From Treponema primitia ZAS-2 (GTDB lineage Bacteria > Spirochaetota > Spirochaetia > Treponematales > Breznakiellaceae), in NCBI RefSeq assembly GCF_000214375.1, contig NC_015578.1:2604001-2668000 (forward strand): a stretch of DNA of 64,000 bases, read 5' to 3'. Both the position numbers and the translations under genes were made by a program. Positions within the stretch are counted from its first letter, which is position 1; the number at the start of each line of letters is the position of its first letter. A model generated the notes under the pieces. That model was not told the origin of the DNA. It was given only the letters and a program-made list of their open reading frames with translations, and searched no databases. This document shows, in pieces, positions 1 to 7,612 of the stretch.

Positions 1-2
1 TC

Positions 3-737
3 ATAAACGGAAACTTCTATCAAGCGGAAATAGTCTACGATCAGGCGGGGCTTATCAACACCATCACCCTGGACAACCCTGCAAACCCGGATCCTTGGGA
101 GTTTGAATTCCTCCAGTATGAGCAGGGAGAAGGCGCCCTGGCCCGGATAAACCACAGTGGGACCTGGTACTTCGCTGCCCTGGAATACCTGGACAAACGG
201 GCCAATGAAACCTGGTACGATCCCGAAGGACAGGCCCTGGCCTTCTTTTCCCTGGAATACCGGGAGAAAGCCCTACTCGCCCAGCAAAACCCGCCTGAAA
301 AACGGCTTATCTCCCTGGACAGCCGGGATGAACAAGGCCAGGGTATATGGGTCTACAACTACGATAGTTTCGACCGCGTCAGCGCCTTGGATACCCCGGA
401 CGGAAGCTATTCGGCCCTTTATGCCGCCTCGGAACGCTTTGCTGCAAAAGCCCGATCAAGCTTTCCCCGCTACTGGGAGCGGCCGGAAAGTAACTATACC
501 CTGCAATGGGATGAGCGGGGCCTGTTGGTCCGCCTCACGGAACACGCAAAACCCGGAAGTCCCCCTCCGGTACTTCCGGAATCAGCTTCAGCCGGAGACA
601 TACGCTACGAATACACCCTGGATTCCCGGGGAAACTGGACCGAGCGGCGGGAAATCTCCCTTATCCGCCGCTTCGGGCGGCTGGTACCGGGTTCGGAAGG
701 GGTAATAACCCGTGCCATCAATTATGGAGACGAATAA
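3..737 (+). CDS. YD/RHS-repeat-like protein, 3' end only
   Basis: The reading frame is open from the window edge to a TAA at 735-737, so only the last 244 or so residues are visible. The fragment is rich in Tyr, Asp and Gly with tyrosine-aspartate motifs such as IVYDQAGLI, VYNYDSFDRV and RYEYTLDSRGNW. These are the signature of YD/RHS-type beta-shell repeat proteins, which are usually exported or envelope-associated. The terminal stretch (RGNWTERREI, then ITRAINYGDE) looks like the natural end of such a protein. A small gene starts two bases after the stop, so the two are probably co-transcribed. Family resemblance is by motif only; the N-terminus is missing and specific function is unknown. 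Confidence 0.6.
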   Translation: MNGNFYQAEIVYDQAGLINTITLDNPANPDPWEFEFLQYEQGEGALARINHSGTWYFAALEYLDKRANETWYDPEGQALAFFSLEYREKALLAQQNPPEKRLISLDSRDEQGQGIWVYNYDSFDRVSALDTPDGSYSALYAASERFAAKARSSFPRYWERPESNYTLQWDERGLLVRLTEHAKPGSPPPVLPESASAGDIRYEYTLDSRGNWTERREISLIRRFGRLVPGSEGVITRAINYGDE

Positions 738-738
738 A

Positions 739-1119
739 ATGGCTGAAACTGTAGACTGGCGGGACACTCTATACACCAAGACCTTTGAACAGGAACTCCG
801 GGGCCTCCTGCGGCGCCGGGAAGCCGACCCCTCCTGTACCATCGGAGACATCGAGGGTACACTCAAGCACCTATACGTGATGGACGGGGCTGACTGGCTT
901 GGCCGGGGCGAAGTGGGGGACATCACCATGGCCGCCACCATTGCCGCCTATGAACATATGGTAAGTGAATGGAAAGCTGAAAAAAAAAGTGTGAAAAAAT
1001 GTTACCCTTCGGGGGTACCGTTTGTTTCAGAGTTAGGCAAACGGTTGGCACTGTTTCCTATTCCTCCTTTCCTTTTTATCTGCCCCGGAGAAAGTTTTTC
1101 CCCGGGGCTCTTTTTTTGA
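739..1119 (+). CDS. Small hypothetical protein with a suspicious C-terminal extension
   Basis: The ATG at 739 follows GGAGA by about nine bases and lies directly after the stop of the YD-repeat gene; GTG 712 and ATG 724 are in-frame alternatives. The first 80 or so residues look like an ordinary soluble acidic protein (motifs TFEQELRGLLRR, GDIEGTLKHLYV, GEVGDITMAATI). I do not recognise the family. The last 45 residues are compositionally different (Pro, Phe and Leu rich) and are encoded across a transcription terminator, which is unusual. A run of nine A at 980-988 precedes the change; one A fewer would give a stop within three codons and a protein of about 82 residues. The extension may therefore be a slippage or sequencing artefact. 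Confidence 0.55.
   Translation: MAETVDWRDTLYTKTFEQELRGLLRRREADPSCTIGDIEGTLKHLYVMDGADWLGRGEVGDITMAATIAAYEHMVSEWKAEKKSVKKCYPSGVPFVSELGKRLALFPIPPFLFICPGESFSPGLFF
1082..1117 (+). terminator. Rho-independent terminator
   Basis: GCCCCGG at 1082 pairs with CCGGGGC ending near 1109, extended inward by A/T pairs, and seven T residues follow at 1111-1117. It ends the transcript of the YD-repeat gene and the small gene, overlapping the annotated 3' end of the latter. Confidence 0.8.
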
Positions 1120-1152
1120 CAATTCACAGTTTAATCAAAAGATGGCTCATTC

Positions 1153-1288
1153 ACCGGGAGGGGTGGGGATTAGCCCCGGCCCCTAACCTGTAGAGCCTGC
1201 TTACGGAGCCCGCAACATTCTTTTACGCGGTCTCCTCCAGCAGAGAATTCCAGAGACGGGGCCGGAGCTAATCCCCACCCCTCCCGGT
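1153..1288. repeat. Hairpin element, copy 1
   Basis: Two 31-base arms (1153-1183 and 1258-1288) are inverted complements with one mismatch and enclose 74 bases. The interior begins TAACCTGTAGAG and ends GAATTCCAGAGAC. The same two boundary blocks occur in reverse orientation inside the element at 1616-1740, so the two are members of one family. No open frame of convincing quality lies in it. Confidence 0.75.
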
Positions 1289-1410
1289 ACCATAGGTCAA
1301 CAGTAATAAACAGATATTTCGTGCTGTTAGCAGTAGGTCGAGGCTCATGCATGAGGGAGAACCTCCCACAGGCTGGGGCGCTCACCTACGCAAGCAGCTT
1401 CTCGACGATT

Positions 1411-1625
1411 CCCCAGCACCACCCGGAAACCAAGCCCATTGAAAAAAGGCCCCCCATACCGTATGTACAGCAATCGCTTTACGGTAGGTATATTGGAATA
1501 ACGGCCGGGGCGGGCAAATCCCCAGCACCACCCGGAAACCAAGCCCCCATTGAAAAAAGCCTCCCATACCGTATGTACAGCAATCGCTTTACGGTAGATA
1601 TACTGGAATAACGGCCGGGGTGGGC
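1411..1625. repeat. Tandem duplication, two copies of about 109 bp
   Basis: Copy one runs from 1411 and copy two from 1520. Each starts CCCCAGCACCACCCGG and ends GGAATAACGGCCGGGG, with a period of 109-110 bases and a few substitutions and C-tract length differences. Each copy contains a 7-base dyad, TACCGTA and TACGGTA, about 18 bases apart. The second copy abuts the left arm of the second hairpin element. Small frames crossing it are poor and are not called as genes. Confidence 0.75.
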
Positions 1626-1740
1626 GGGGATTTCCCCCCTCCCCCGTCTCTGGAATTCCCCGCCGTAGCAGACCGCGTAGCGGGCTGACGGAGGCGGACT
1701 CTACAGGTTAGGGGGAGGGGGGAAATCCCCGCCCACCCCG
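1616..1740. repeat. Hairpin element, copy 2 (inverted relative to copy 1)
   Basis: The arms 1616-1645 and 1711-1740 are perfect 30-base inverted complements enclosing 65 bases. Read on the opposite strand, the interior starts TAACCTGTAGAG, contains CGCGGTCT and ends GAATTCCAGAGAC, as in copy 1. The arms differ in sequence from copy 1 yet remain self-complementary. Together with copy 1 and the tandem duplication this accounts for most of the gene-free stretch 1120-1838; the remaining bases show only the promoter at 1813-1821. Confidence 0.75.
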
Positions 1741-1812
1741 ATCACTTACCCCATTACACCTATCACAAACAGCGAATTGCCATCCAGGAGGATAGATGGA
1801 TTTTCATGACTA

Positions 1813-1821
1813 TGTTATAAT
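1813..1821 (+). promoter_or_regulatory. Extended -10 promoter for the chemosensory operon
   Basis: TGTTATAAT is a perfect extended -10 hexamer with no good -35 at the expected distance. It ends 17 bases before the cheW ATG, implying a leader of only about 11 nt that starts close to the ribosome-binding site GAGGTG. Confidence 0.5.
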
Positions 1822-1838
1822 GATCCAGAGGTGTAACC

Positions 1839-2306
1839 ATGCCTGAAACAAACGAGGAAACAGAAGTATTTAACGGGGAAAAATACCTGATATTTACCAT
1901 TTTGGGGAAATTCTATACCTTCCCGTCCCGGATAATAAGCGAAGTTACCGCTTTTGATACGGTTTATCCTCTGCCCCTGCTGCCGGAATATGTGATGGGG
2001 ATCATAAACCGCTATTCCGCACCCTATGCCCTGGTGGATATAGGGCTCCTGATCCAAAAAAACCCCACCCCCCGGGCTAAAGTTGTGGTCCTCAAGGAAA
2101 CCGTGGAAAAAATAGCCTTCCTCATTGATGATGTGGTGGACATTATCGACATAGCCCAGTCGGATTTGCTAAAACTCGAACAGGGTACCGAAGTAAATGA
2201 TGCTACGGATATTATTGAGTCTTCCTTTGAATGGCACGATACCAATGTATTTGTTCTTAATTTCCGGCAGATTATCAGCCGGGTGGTCAGTGAATTCCGT
2301 ATTTAA
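1839..2306 (+). CDS. cheW: CheW-type chemotaxis adaptor
   Basis: This 155-residue protein has the length and pattern of a single CheW domain, the SH3-like adaptor that bridges receptors and CheA. Diagnostic segments are KYLIFTILGKFYTFPSRIIS at the start, LPEYVMGIINRYSAPYALVD in the middle (the usual LPxxVxGIxNxRGxxxPVxD region) and IAFLIDDVVDII. The canonical NLRG motif is altered to INRYS, a position that contacts receptors. It opens an operon whose next members follow with gaps of 14 bases or overlaps, so it almost certainly serves the receptors and CheA encoded downstream. Its RBS is GAGGTG. Confidence 0.88.
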   Translation: MPETNEETEVFNGEKYLIFTILGKFYTFPSRIISEVTAFDTVYPLPLLPEYVMGIINRYSAPYALVDIGLLIQKNPTPRAKVVVLKETVEKIAFLIDDVVDIIDIAQSDLLKLEQGTEVNDATDIIESSFEWHDTNVFVLNFRQIISRVVSEFRI

Positions 2307-2320
2307 AGTAGGGGCGTTTT

Positions 2321-2881
2321 GTGAGGTTCTTTTTATGCGCCTTTGGGGATTTTTCTCTGGGGGTTCCCGTTTATGCAGTTTCCTCTCTCATAACTGTGCC
2401 CTGGGAAGTGACACAGGTGATAGACCGGGACCGGGATGAAAATACCTATTTTTCCCTCCCCCATTTTTTTAAGTCCGAAGACAAGGTCATACGCCACGGC
2501 TTTATCCTTAAGCCCCAGATTCAGAAGGTGCCCCTGCTCGGGGATGGGCTGGAAAATACCGCCCTGACTGCGGATCCCGCCCTGGGAAAAGCGGGCTTCA
2601 CGGAGCGGCGGAATGTGCTGCTGGTAACGGCGGTAGAACGGGAAGAGGATATACCCCAGGAAGAAATCCATTCTCTGCCCGCCGTACTCGGTGTGGGCAA
2701 TATCTATACTTTTTTTTCAGGGATCAACTTTTATCGTTCCATAATGAATGTGTTTATCGATCCGGCAGTGCTTATTCCAAGTATGCTCCTGGCCGGGGGA
2801 AGCAGGGAACCAGAGGTTCCGGAATCAGTTCTTACGGAAACCAATAGGGCTTCGGACAGGGAGGAAAAAACCGGTGATTAA
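2321..2881 (+). CDS. Divergent CheW-like chemosensory protein
   Basis: Begins at a GTG preceded by AGGGGC and ends 8 bases inside cheB. The 186 residues start with FFLCAFGDFSLGVPVYAVSS and end with the hydrophobic segment GVGNIYTFFSGINFYRS. Both recall the first and middle strands of a CheW fold, but conserved CheW motifs are largely absent and the central part (residues 35-115) is not alignable by eye. The C-terminal 30 residues are charged and probably flexible. Context, between cheW and cheB in an overlapping operon, suggests a second specialised adaptor or a cluster-specific regulator. The function is inferred from position; the coding call itself is firm. Confidence 0.65.
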   Translation: MRFFLCAFGDFSLGVPVYAVSSLITVPWEVTQVIDRDRDENTYFSLPHFFKSEDKVIRHGFILKPQIQKVPLLGDGLENTALTADPALGKAGFTERRNVLLVTAVEREEDIPQEEIHSLPAVLGVGNIYTFFSGINFYRSIMNVFIDPAVLIPSMLLAGGSREPEVPESVLTETNRASDREEKTGD

Positions 2882-3884
2882 AACATTGGTGGTTGATGAC
2901 AGCGATTTAGTGCGTTCGATCCTTAAGGATTTTCTGGAAAGCGACGGCGGTTTTATCGTGGTTGGAGAAGCGTCAAACGGCAGGGAGGGCTTTGAAAAAG
3001 CCCGATTGCTTAACCCGGATCTTATCACCATGGATATTGAAATGCCCGTCATGGGGGGACTTGAGGCAATCCAGGAAATCAGAAAGGTCCTGCCCACCCC
3101 GGTGGTGGTGATCAGCACCCATGATACGGCAAAGATGGCCTATGAGGCAACGGTAAAAGGCGCCATGGAATTTTACTCCAAGGATAATTTTACTGCGACT
3201 ATGAATCCCTTCAAGCGGATTCAAATTCTGGAAGCCCTGAAGCAAATTGCCGGAACCCGAAGCCGCCGCGCCGGGCTTGCAAATCTGAACGTAAACGAAG
3301 AGAAAAAAAACATCCTGAACCGGGCCATCCTCGCCGTGGTCATCGCCTCCTCCACCGGGGGGCCCAAGGCCCTGACCAGGCTCTGCGCCGGGCTTCCGGG
3401 AAATTTCCCGGCTCCCATAATTTTGGTGCAGCATAATACCTCGGGTTTCGACAAAGGATTTGTCCAGTGGCTCAACGATTATACCCCCCTGGAGGTGAAG
3501 CTCGCCGAACAGGGTGAGCTTCCCCTTTCGGGAAAACTCTATGTGGCCCCCACGGACAAACATCTTATTATGGATGTCAACGGCTTTGCCTTTGATAACG
3601 GGGAAATGGTAAACAACCAGAAACCTGCGGCGGATTTGCTCTTTAAAAGCGCCGCCAAACTGCTGGGAAAGGGCCTGATATCCGTGGTGCTTACCGGTAT
3701 GGGCGCCGATGGCGCCGAAGGAACCCGGTTTGTAAAAAATGGGGGGGGTATCACCCTTGCCCAGGATGAGGGGACATCCCTGATATACGGCATGCCCAAA
3801 GCCGCCTTTGATACCGGCGCGGTGGATATGGTGCTTCCCTTGGAATCCATAGCCGGCCGGCTTGTTGAATTGACAAAAGTATGA
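2874..3884 (+). CDS. cheB: CheB chemoreceptor glutamate methylesterase / response regulator
   Basis: Start is the GTG at 2874, eight or so bases after GGAGG and overlapping the previous gene by 8 bases; the frame extends upstream but the receiver begins here (IKTLVVDDS). Residues 1-120 are a receiver: Asp8/Asp9, phospho-acceptor Asp54 in TMDIEMPV, and a Lys at about 103. Residues 150-336 are the methylesterase with catalytic Ser160 (IASSTGG), His187 (VQHNTSG) and Asp279 (GMGADGA), so all three catalytic residues are present. Phosphorylated by CheA, it would deamidate or demethylate the receptors encoded downstream. It overlaps cheR by 4 bases (ATGA), indicating translational coupling. Confidence 0.95.
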   Translation: MIKTLVVDDSDLVRSILKDFLESDGGFIVVGEASNGREGFEKARLLNPDLITMDIEMPVMGGLEAIQEIRKVLPTPVVVISTHDTAKMAYEATVKGAMEFYSKDNFTATMNPFKRIQILEALKQIAGTRSRRAGLANLNVNEEKKNILNRAILAVVIASSTGGPKALTRLCAGLPGNFPAPIILVQHNTSGFDKGFVQWLNDYTPLEVKLAEQGELPLSGKLYVAPTDKHLIMDVNGFAFDNGEMVNNQKPAADLLFKSAAKLLGKGLISVVLTGMGADGAEGTRFVKNGGGITLAQDEGTSLIYGMPKAAFDTGAVDMVLPLESIAGRLVELTKV

Positions 3885-5521
3885 GTGATAAAACACCCCT
3901 TACGAGGCAGTTTCCGGATCCTGTCCCGGTGGATCCGGTTTTGGACAAATTGTCCCGGTGGGTGGAAAATGCTCTGGGGATAAAGGCCGGGGAGGACGCC
4001 CTGCAGAAATTACGGGAATACATGGAAAAACAATTCAACCCCAATATTTTTCAATTCCCCGGCGCCTTTGAATGGAGCCTCTCCTCCCGGGAGGAGCGCT
4101 TCAAGATTGCCCGGTTCCTCACGATTAATGAAACCTACTTTTTTCGGGAAGAGCCCCACTTTTACCTGCTGCTTAAGGAACTGCTGCCCCGCTTTGCCCG
4201 ACTGAACCGCCCCCTGCGGGTCTGCTCTGCGGCCTGTTCCGCAGGCTGCGAAGCCTATAGCCTGGCCATGCTGATGGACCACTACAGCCGTACCACCGCT
4301 TTCCTGGACTTCAAAATCGAAGCCTTTGATATAAGTCAGGATATGATAGAAGTCGCCAAACAGGGCCGTTATACCTCCAATACATTTCGGGACGATGGGA
4401 ATCATTGGAAATATATCCTGGACGAATACCTCACAGAAAAAGATGGGGAATATATGGTCAATAACAAATTAAAGGAAAAGATACATTTTTTTCCCCATAA
4501 CATTATGGACGGCCTTGACCAGGCTTCCTTTGACCTTATCCTGTTCAGAAACGCCCTGATCTATTTCTCCGCCGAAAGCCGGGTTAAGCTCCTTGACTCC
4601 CTGACAAAGTCCCTTACCGAAGGCGGGGTTCTGCTTTTCGGGATCGCCGAAACCCCCTCGGTGAGCCATCCCCTGCTGCGGAATAAAAACGCCCAGGGGG
4701 CCTTCTATTTTCAGAAGGATTCCACCCCACCAAGCGAAGAAGACCGGCGGAATTCAGACCGTCAAGCCTCGGATCGCCGAGACCAGGATCGAAGATCCAC
4801 TGACCGGCGGGTATTGAACATGAAGGCTTCGGAGCTGAATTTCCCGGACCGGAGAGTCCAGGATCGAAGGGCCCAGGAACGGCGAACTTTGGACCGACGG
4901 TTCCCGGATATTCGATCCGAGCAGGCTGCGGGGACTGCAGCGCCCAAACCCCAGCCCCCCCCCAATTCCGAGGCCCCCGGCAAGGCAGGGTTAACCGTAA
5001 ACATGAAAACTATCAGCGCCCTTATTGAACAGGGTGAAAGCCTTCAGGCGGCGGAACGCCTGCTCATGGTCCTGAAGGAACCTGCGGCAGGGCCGGCAGA
5101 CTTACCAGCCTCAGGCAGGGCCGCCGTCACAGAGGAAGAGACCATCGCGGCGGTTATCAGCCTGCTCAGCCTGGAAGATTTTGCCGGGGCGAATCTGGTC
5201 CTTTCACTTATGGAAAAGAAACCCAAATCGGCCTTTACTAAATTCCTCCGGGGAGAATATAATTATCATCTGAACAAGGTTAAGGAAGCGGAAGCCGGCT
5301 ATAAGGAAGCTTCGAGTTTAAACAGCGCCTTTTGGCCTGCCTTTTACCGGATGAGCCTTTTAGCCGCCGGAGGAAACCGCACTCGCTATGAGTATAAAAT
5401 AAAAAAAGCTTTGGAAAGTATCGATATGGGCAAGGATATGTATTATGAGTGCCTTATCGGCGGATTTTCGCCGGATTATTACCGGCGTATCCTTGAAAAA
5501 CGTCTATCGGCAGAAGTGTAA
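3881..5521 (+). CDS. cheR: CheR receptor methyltransferase with xxDRR-repeat linker and TPR-like tail
   Basis: The protein has 546 residues, about twice a plain CheR. Residues 1-275 are the methyltransferase: TINETYFFREEPHF, the SAM-binding motif CSAACSAGCEAYSLAML (normally GEEPYS, here GCEAYS) and LFRNALIYFS. Residues 286-345 are two blocks of five pentapeptides of form xxDRR separated by ten residues; this segment is strongly basic and acidic and probably extended. Residues 355-546 look helical and TPR-like (AGYKEASSLNSAFWPAFYRM). TPR tails occur on other CheR proteins, where they mediate protein contacts; the DRR linker is unusual. The substrates are presumably the two receptors encoded next. 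Start ATG overlaps the cheB stop. Confidence 0.92.
   Translation: MSDKTPLTRQFPDPVPVDPVLDKLSRWVENALGIKAGEDALQKLREYMEKQFNPNIFQFPGAFEWSLSSREERFKIARFLTINETYFFREEPHFYLLLKELLPRFARLNRPLRVCSAACSAGCEAYSLAMLMDHYSRTTAFLDFKIEAFDISQDMIEVAKQGRYTSNTFRDDGNHWKYILDEYLTEKDGEYMVNNKLKEKIHFFPHNIMDGLDQASFDLILFRNALIYFSAESRVKLLDSLTKSLTEGGVLLFGIAETPSVSHPLLRNKNAQGAFYFQKDSTPPSEEDRRNSDRQASDRRDQDRRSTDRRVLNMKASELNFPDRRVQDRRAQERRTLDRRFPDIRSEQAAGTAAPKPQPPPNSEAPGKAGLTVNMKTISALIEQGESLQAAERLLMVLKEPAAGPADLPASGRAAVTEEETIAAVISLLSLEDFAGANLVLSLMEKKPKSAFTKFLRGEYNYHLNKVKEAEAGYKEASSLNSAFWPAFYRMSLLAAGGNRTRYEYKIKKALESIDMGKDMYYECLIGGFSPDYYRRILEKRLSAEV
4736..4915 (+). repeat. Coding repeat: ten xxDRR pentapeptides inside CheR
   Basis: Codons for residues 286-345 of CheR encode five pentads, a ten-residue spacer and five more pentads, all in register with a 15-base period. 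The codons for D-R-R vary (GACCGGCGG, GATCGCCGA, GACCGACGG), so the repeat is conserved at protein rather than DNA level. Confidence 0.85.
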
Positions 5522-5533
5522 GAAGGAGCGGAT

Positions 5534-7612
5534 ATGTTTTATAAAAACCTGAAAATTACCACCAAATTGGTTTTTTCAAGCGCCGTATTTATTCTGCCAA
5601 TCGCAGTAATGCTGTTTTTTATAATCTCCAATGCCAATTTGTCCATACAGGCTGCGGACAGCGAGCGGGCGGGGATAGAAAGCCTGCGTCCCATCGCCAG
5701 CCTTTTGCAGACCGTACCCCTGCACCTCAGGATGGTTCTGGATACCGGAACCAATGACATCAGCCGCATTGATCAGGAGATAGACTTTCAACTGAATGAA
5801 CTTGCCAAAAAGCTCCTGGATACTAGCTTCGGAAAGGGGACGGTCCCGGGCCGCCGCTATGTTTCGGGAGAGGAAATTCTGAAAAAATGGGAGGTCCTGC
5901 AGAAACTGAGGGGAGACCCGGATGCCATTCTTGCAGGGTACTATACCTTTATCCGGGACCTCCACGATTTGATTTCCTACATCAGCGATGCTTCCTCCCT
6001 GGTGGTGGACCCTGAATTGGAAAGCTGGTATTTTTCGGAACTCAGCCTTACAACACTGCCCAGAATCCAGGAACGGATCGTACAGATAAGCAACCGGATC
6101 TATGCCGCCCATTCCCGGGGAATATTAACCGAAGAAGACCAGGAGGAATTAGAAGCCTACAGGGTACTCTTCAGCCGTTCGGATAACCCCGGCCTACAGA
6201 CATCACTAAATGCGGCATTAGCCCTGCTGGATGAGCTTCCCGGCCTGGACCCGTCCTTTTCCCAGGAGCTTGTTTCCTGGGGAAAATTTTACCTTGATGC
6301 CGCAGAACAGCTTACAGAAACCCTTGATGTATTCCTAAATAGTGAAAATAGTGAAGACCCAACCATGTTTCCCCAAGAGCTTTATTACAATGAAGTCATA
6401 GGCGCCGCAGTCCAGGCCAATACCGCTGCTTACCGTATGTGGATTGCCTCCCTGAATCAGCTCGACGTTCTCCTGTTACAAAGAATCACCGTGTACCGGA
6501 ACCAACTGCTCCAGTCCCTCATATTCGCAGTTATTCTGACCCTTGCCGCGTTTATCATCGTGATCATCACCACCGCTAACATAACCAAATCCACCGCCGA
6601 GCTCAAGCAGCTCTTTAGGAGCCTGGACGGCAACGATCTTTCCCTAAAGCTGGCAGTCCATTCTAAAGATGAATTCGGCGAACTGATGTCCGCCTTTAAC
6701 CGCTTCCTGGGCAATCTCCGGGCTGTCTTTATTTCCTTTAATCAGGATGCCTCCAGGGTTTCAACCTCTGTGTACGATCTTTCCGCTTCTGCCAGGGAGA
6801 TTACCACCACTGCCAATGAACAATCCGCCAGCGTTTCTGAGATAGTCAGTACCATGGAGACCAGCAAGGATATGTCCAAGCAGGTAGCGACAAAAACTGT
6901 GGAGGTAGCGGAACTGGCCGCCAAAACCCAGGAACTGAGTCAGCGGGGAGCGGAACTGCGGGAAGCGAACCAGGAGATGATGCAGGATATCCGGGACCAG
7001 AACAATAAAATTATCGATGAGATTAAAAACCTTGCGGAAATGCTGGGCCGGATCAGCGAAGCCATAGGCATTATCGACGGCATAGCGGATCAGACTAAGA
7101 CCATCGCCTTTAACGCTTCCCTGGAAGCTTCTTCCTCCGGCGAAGCCGGCGCTCGGTTCGCCGTGGTGGCCAGTGAAATACGGCGTTTCGCCGACAATGT
7201 GGTGGATTCCACCGGGGAGATAAAACAGCGGATCGAGGAAGCCCAGGCCGCCTCCCAGAGCCTCATTGTGGAAGCCAATAATGGCTCCATGCAGATCGAT
7301 GAAGGCTATGAGCGGATGGTTGAACAGAAAGTGGTATTTGAAAATATCGTGGAAAATTCCAGAAATGTGGCGGTCAATTCCCAGCAAATTTCAGAATTAA
7401 GCCAAAAGCAGGAATACGCTTCCACTCAGATATTCACCACCCTGCAAGAAATATCCGCCGGGGTCAAACAGTTTGTGATCGCCATGGCTTCAACTTCAAA
7501 AATAGCGGACAACCTCAATATTATGTCCAATGAACTCCGGGAAACCGTGGGGCTCTACCGCACCGGGGATGATAAACTTGAGAAAACAAGAAAAACAGGA
7601 GATTCTGTATGA
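5534..7612 (+). CDS. Methyl-accepting chemotaxis protein with periplasmic sensor
   Basis: The 692-residue receptor has one N-terminal membrane segment (about 13-33), a large periplasmic region (36-320) with no recognised sensor fold, a second membrane segment (325-348), a HAMP domain and a long helical signalling domain. The kinase-interacting hairpin tip lies around 515-555: ADQTKTIAFNASLEASSSGE followed by FAVVASEIRRFA. The usual EAARAGE is changed to EASSSGE. Several Glu/Gln-rich helical stretches could be methylation sites. There is no C-terminal CheR-tethering pentapeptide. It follows cheR by 12 bases with RBS AAGGAG and overlaps the next receptor by 4 bases. Confidence 0.93.
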   Translation: MFYKNLKITTKLVFSSAVFILPIAVMLFFIISNANLSIQAADSERAGIESLRPIASLLQTVPLHLRMVLDTGTNDISRIDQEIDFQLNELAKKLLDTSFGKGTVPGRRYVSGEEILKKWEVLQKLRGDPDAILAGYYTFIRDLHDLISYISDASSLVVDPELESWYFSELSLTTLPRIQERIVQISNRIYAAHSRGILTEEDQEELEAYRVLFSRSDNPGLQTSLNAALALLDELPGLDPSFSQELVSWGKFYLDAAEQLTETLDVFLNSENSEDPTMFPQELYYNEVIGAAVQANTAAYRMWIASLNQLDVLLLQRITVYRNQLLQSLIFAVILTLAAFIIVIITTANITKSTAELKQLFRSLDGNDLSLKLAVHSKDEFGELMSAFNRFLGNLRAVFISFNQDASRVSTSVYDLSASAREITTTANEQSASVSEIVSTMETSKDMSKQVATKTVEVAELAAKTQELSQRGAELREANQEMMQDIRDQNNKIIDEIKNLAEMLGRISEAIGIIDGIADQTKTIAFNASLEASSSGEAGARFAVVASEIRRFADNVVDSTGEIKQRIEEAQAASQSLIVEANNGSMQIDEGYERMVEQKVVFENIVENSRNVAVNSQQISELSQKQEYASTQIFTTLQEISAGVKQFVIAMASTSKIADNLNIMSNELRETVGLYRTGDDKLEKTRKTGDSV

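Noticed and set aside
1170-1611. Several frames of 60-96 codons on both strands in the repeat region
   Set aside because: They are created by the inverted and tandem repeats, share no RBS, and give Pro/Gly/Arg-rich translations without domain features.
1411-1625. CRISPR array
   Set aside because: Only two units of about 109 bases, adjacent and without spacers; no cas gene is nearby.
2973-3896. Minus-strand frame of 307 codons opposite cheB
   Set aside because: Shadow of an intact CheB with all catalytic residues.
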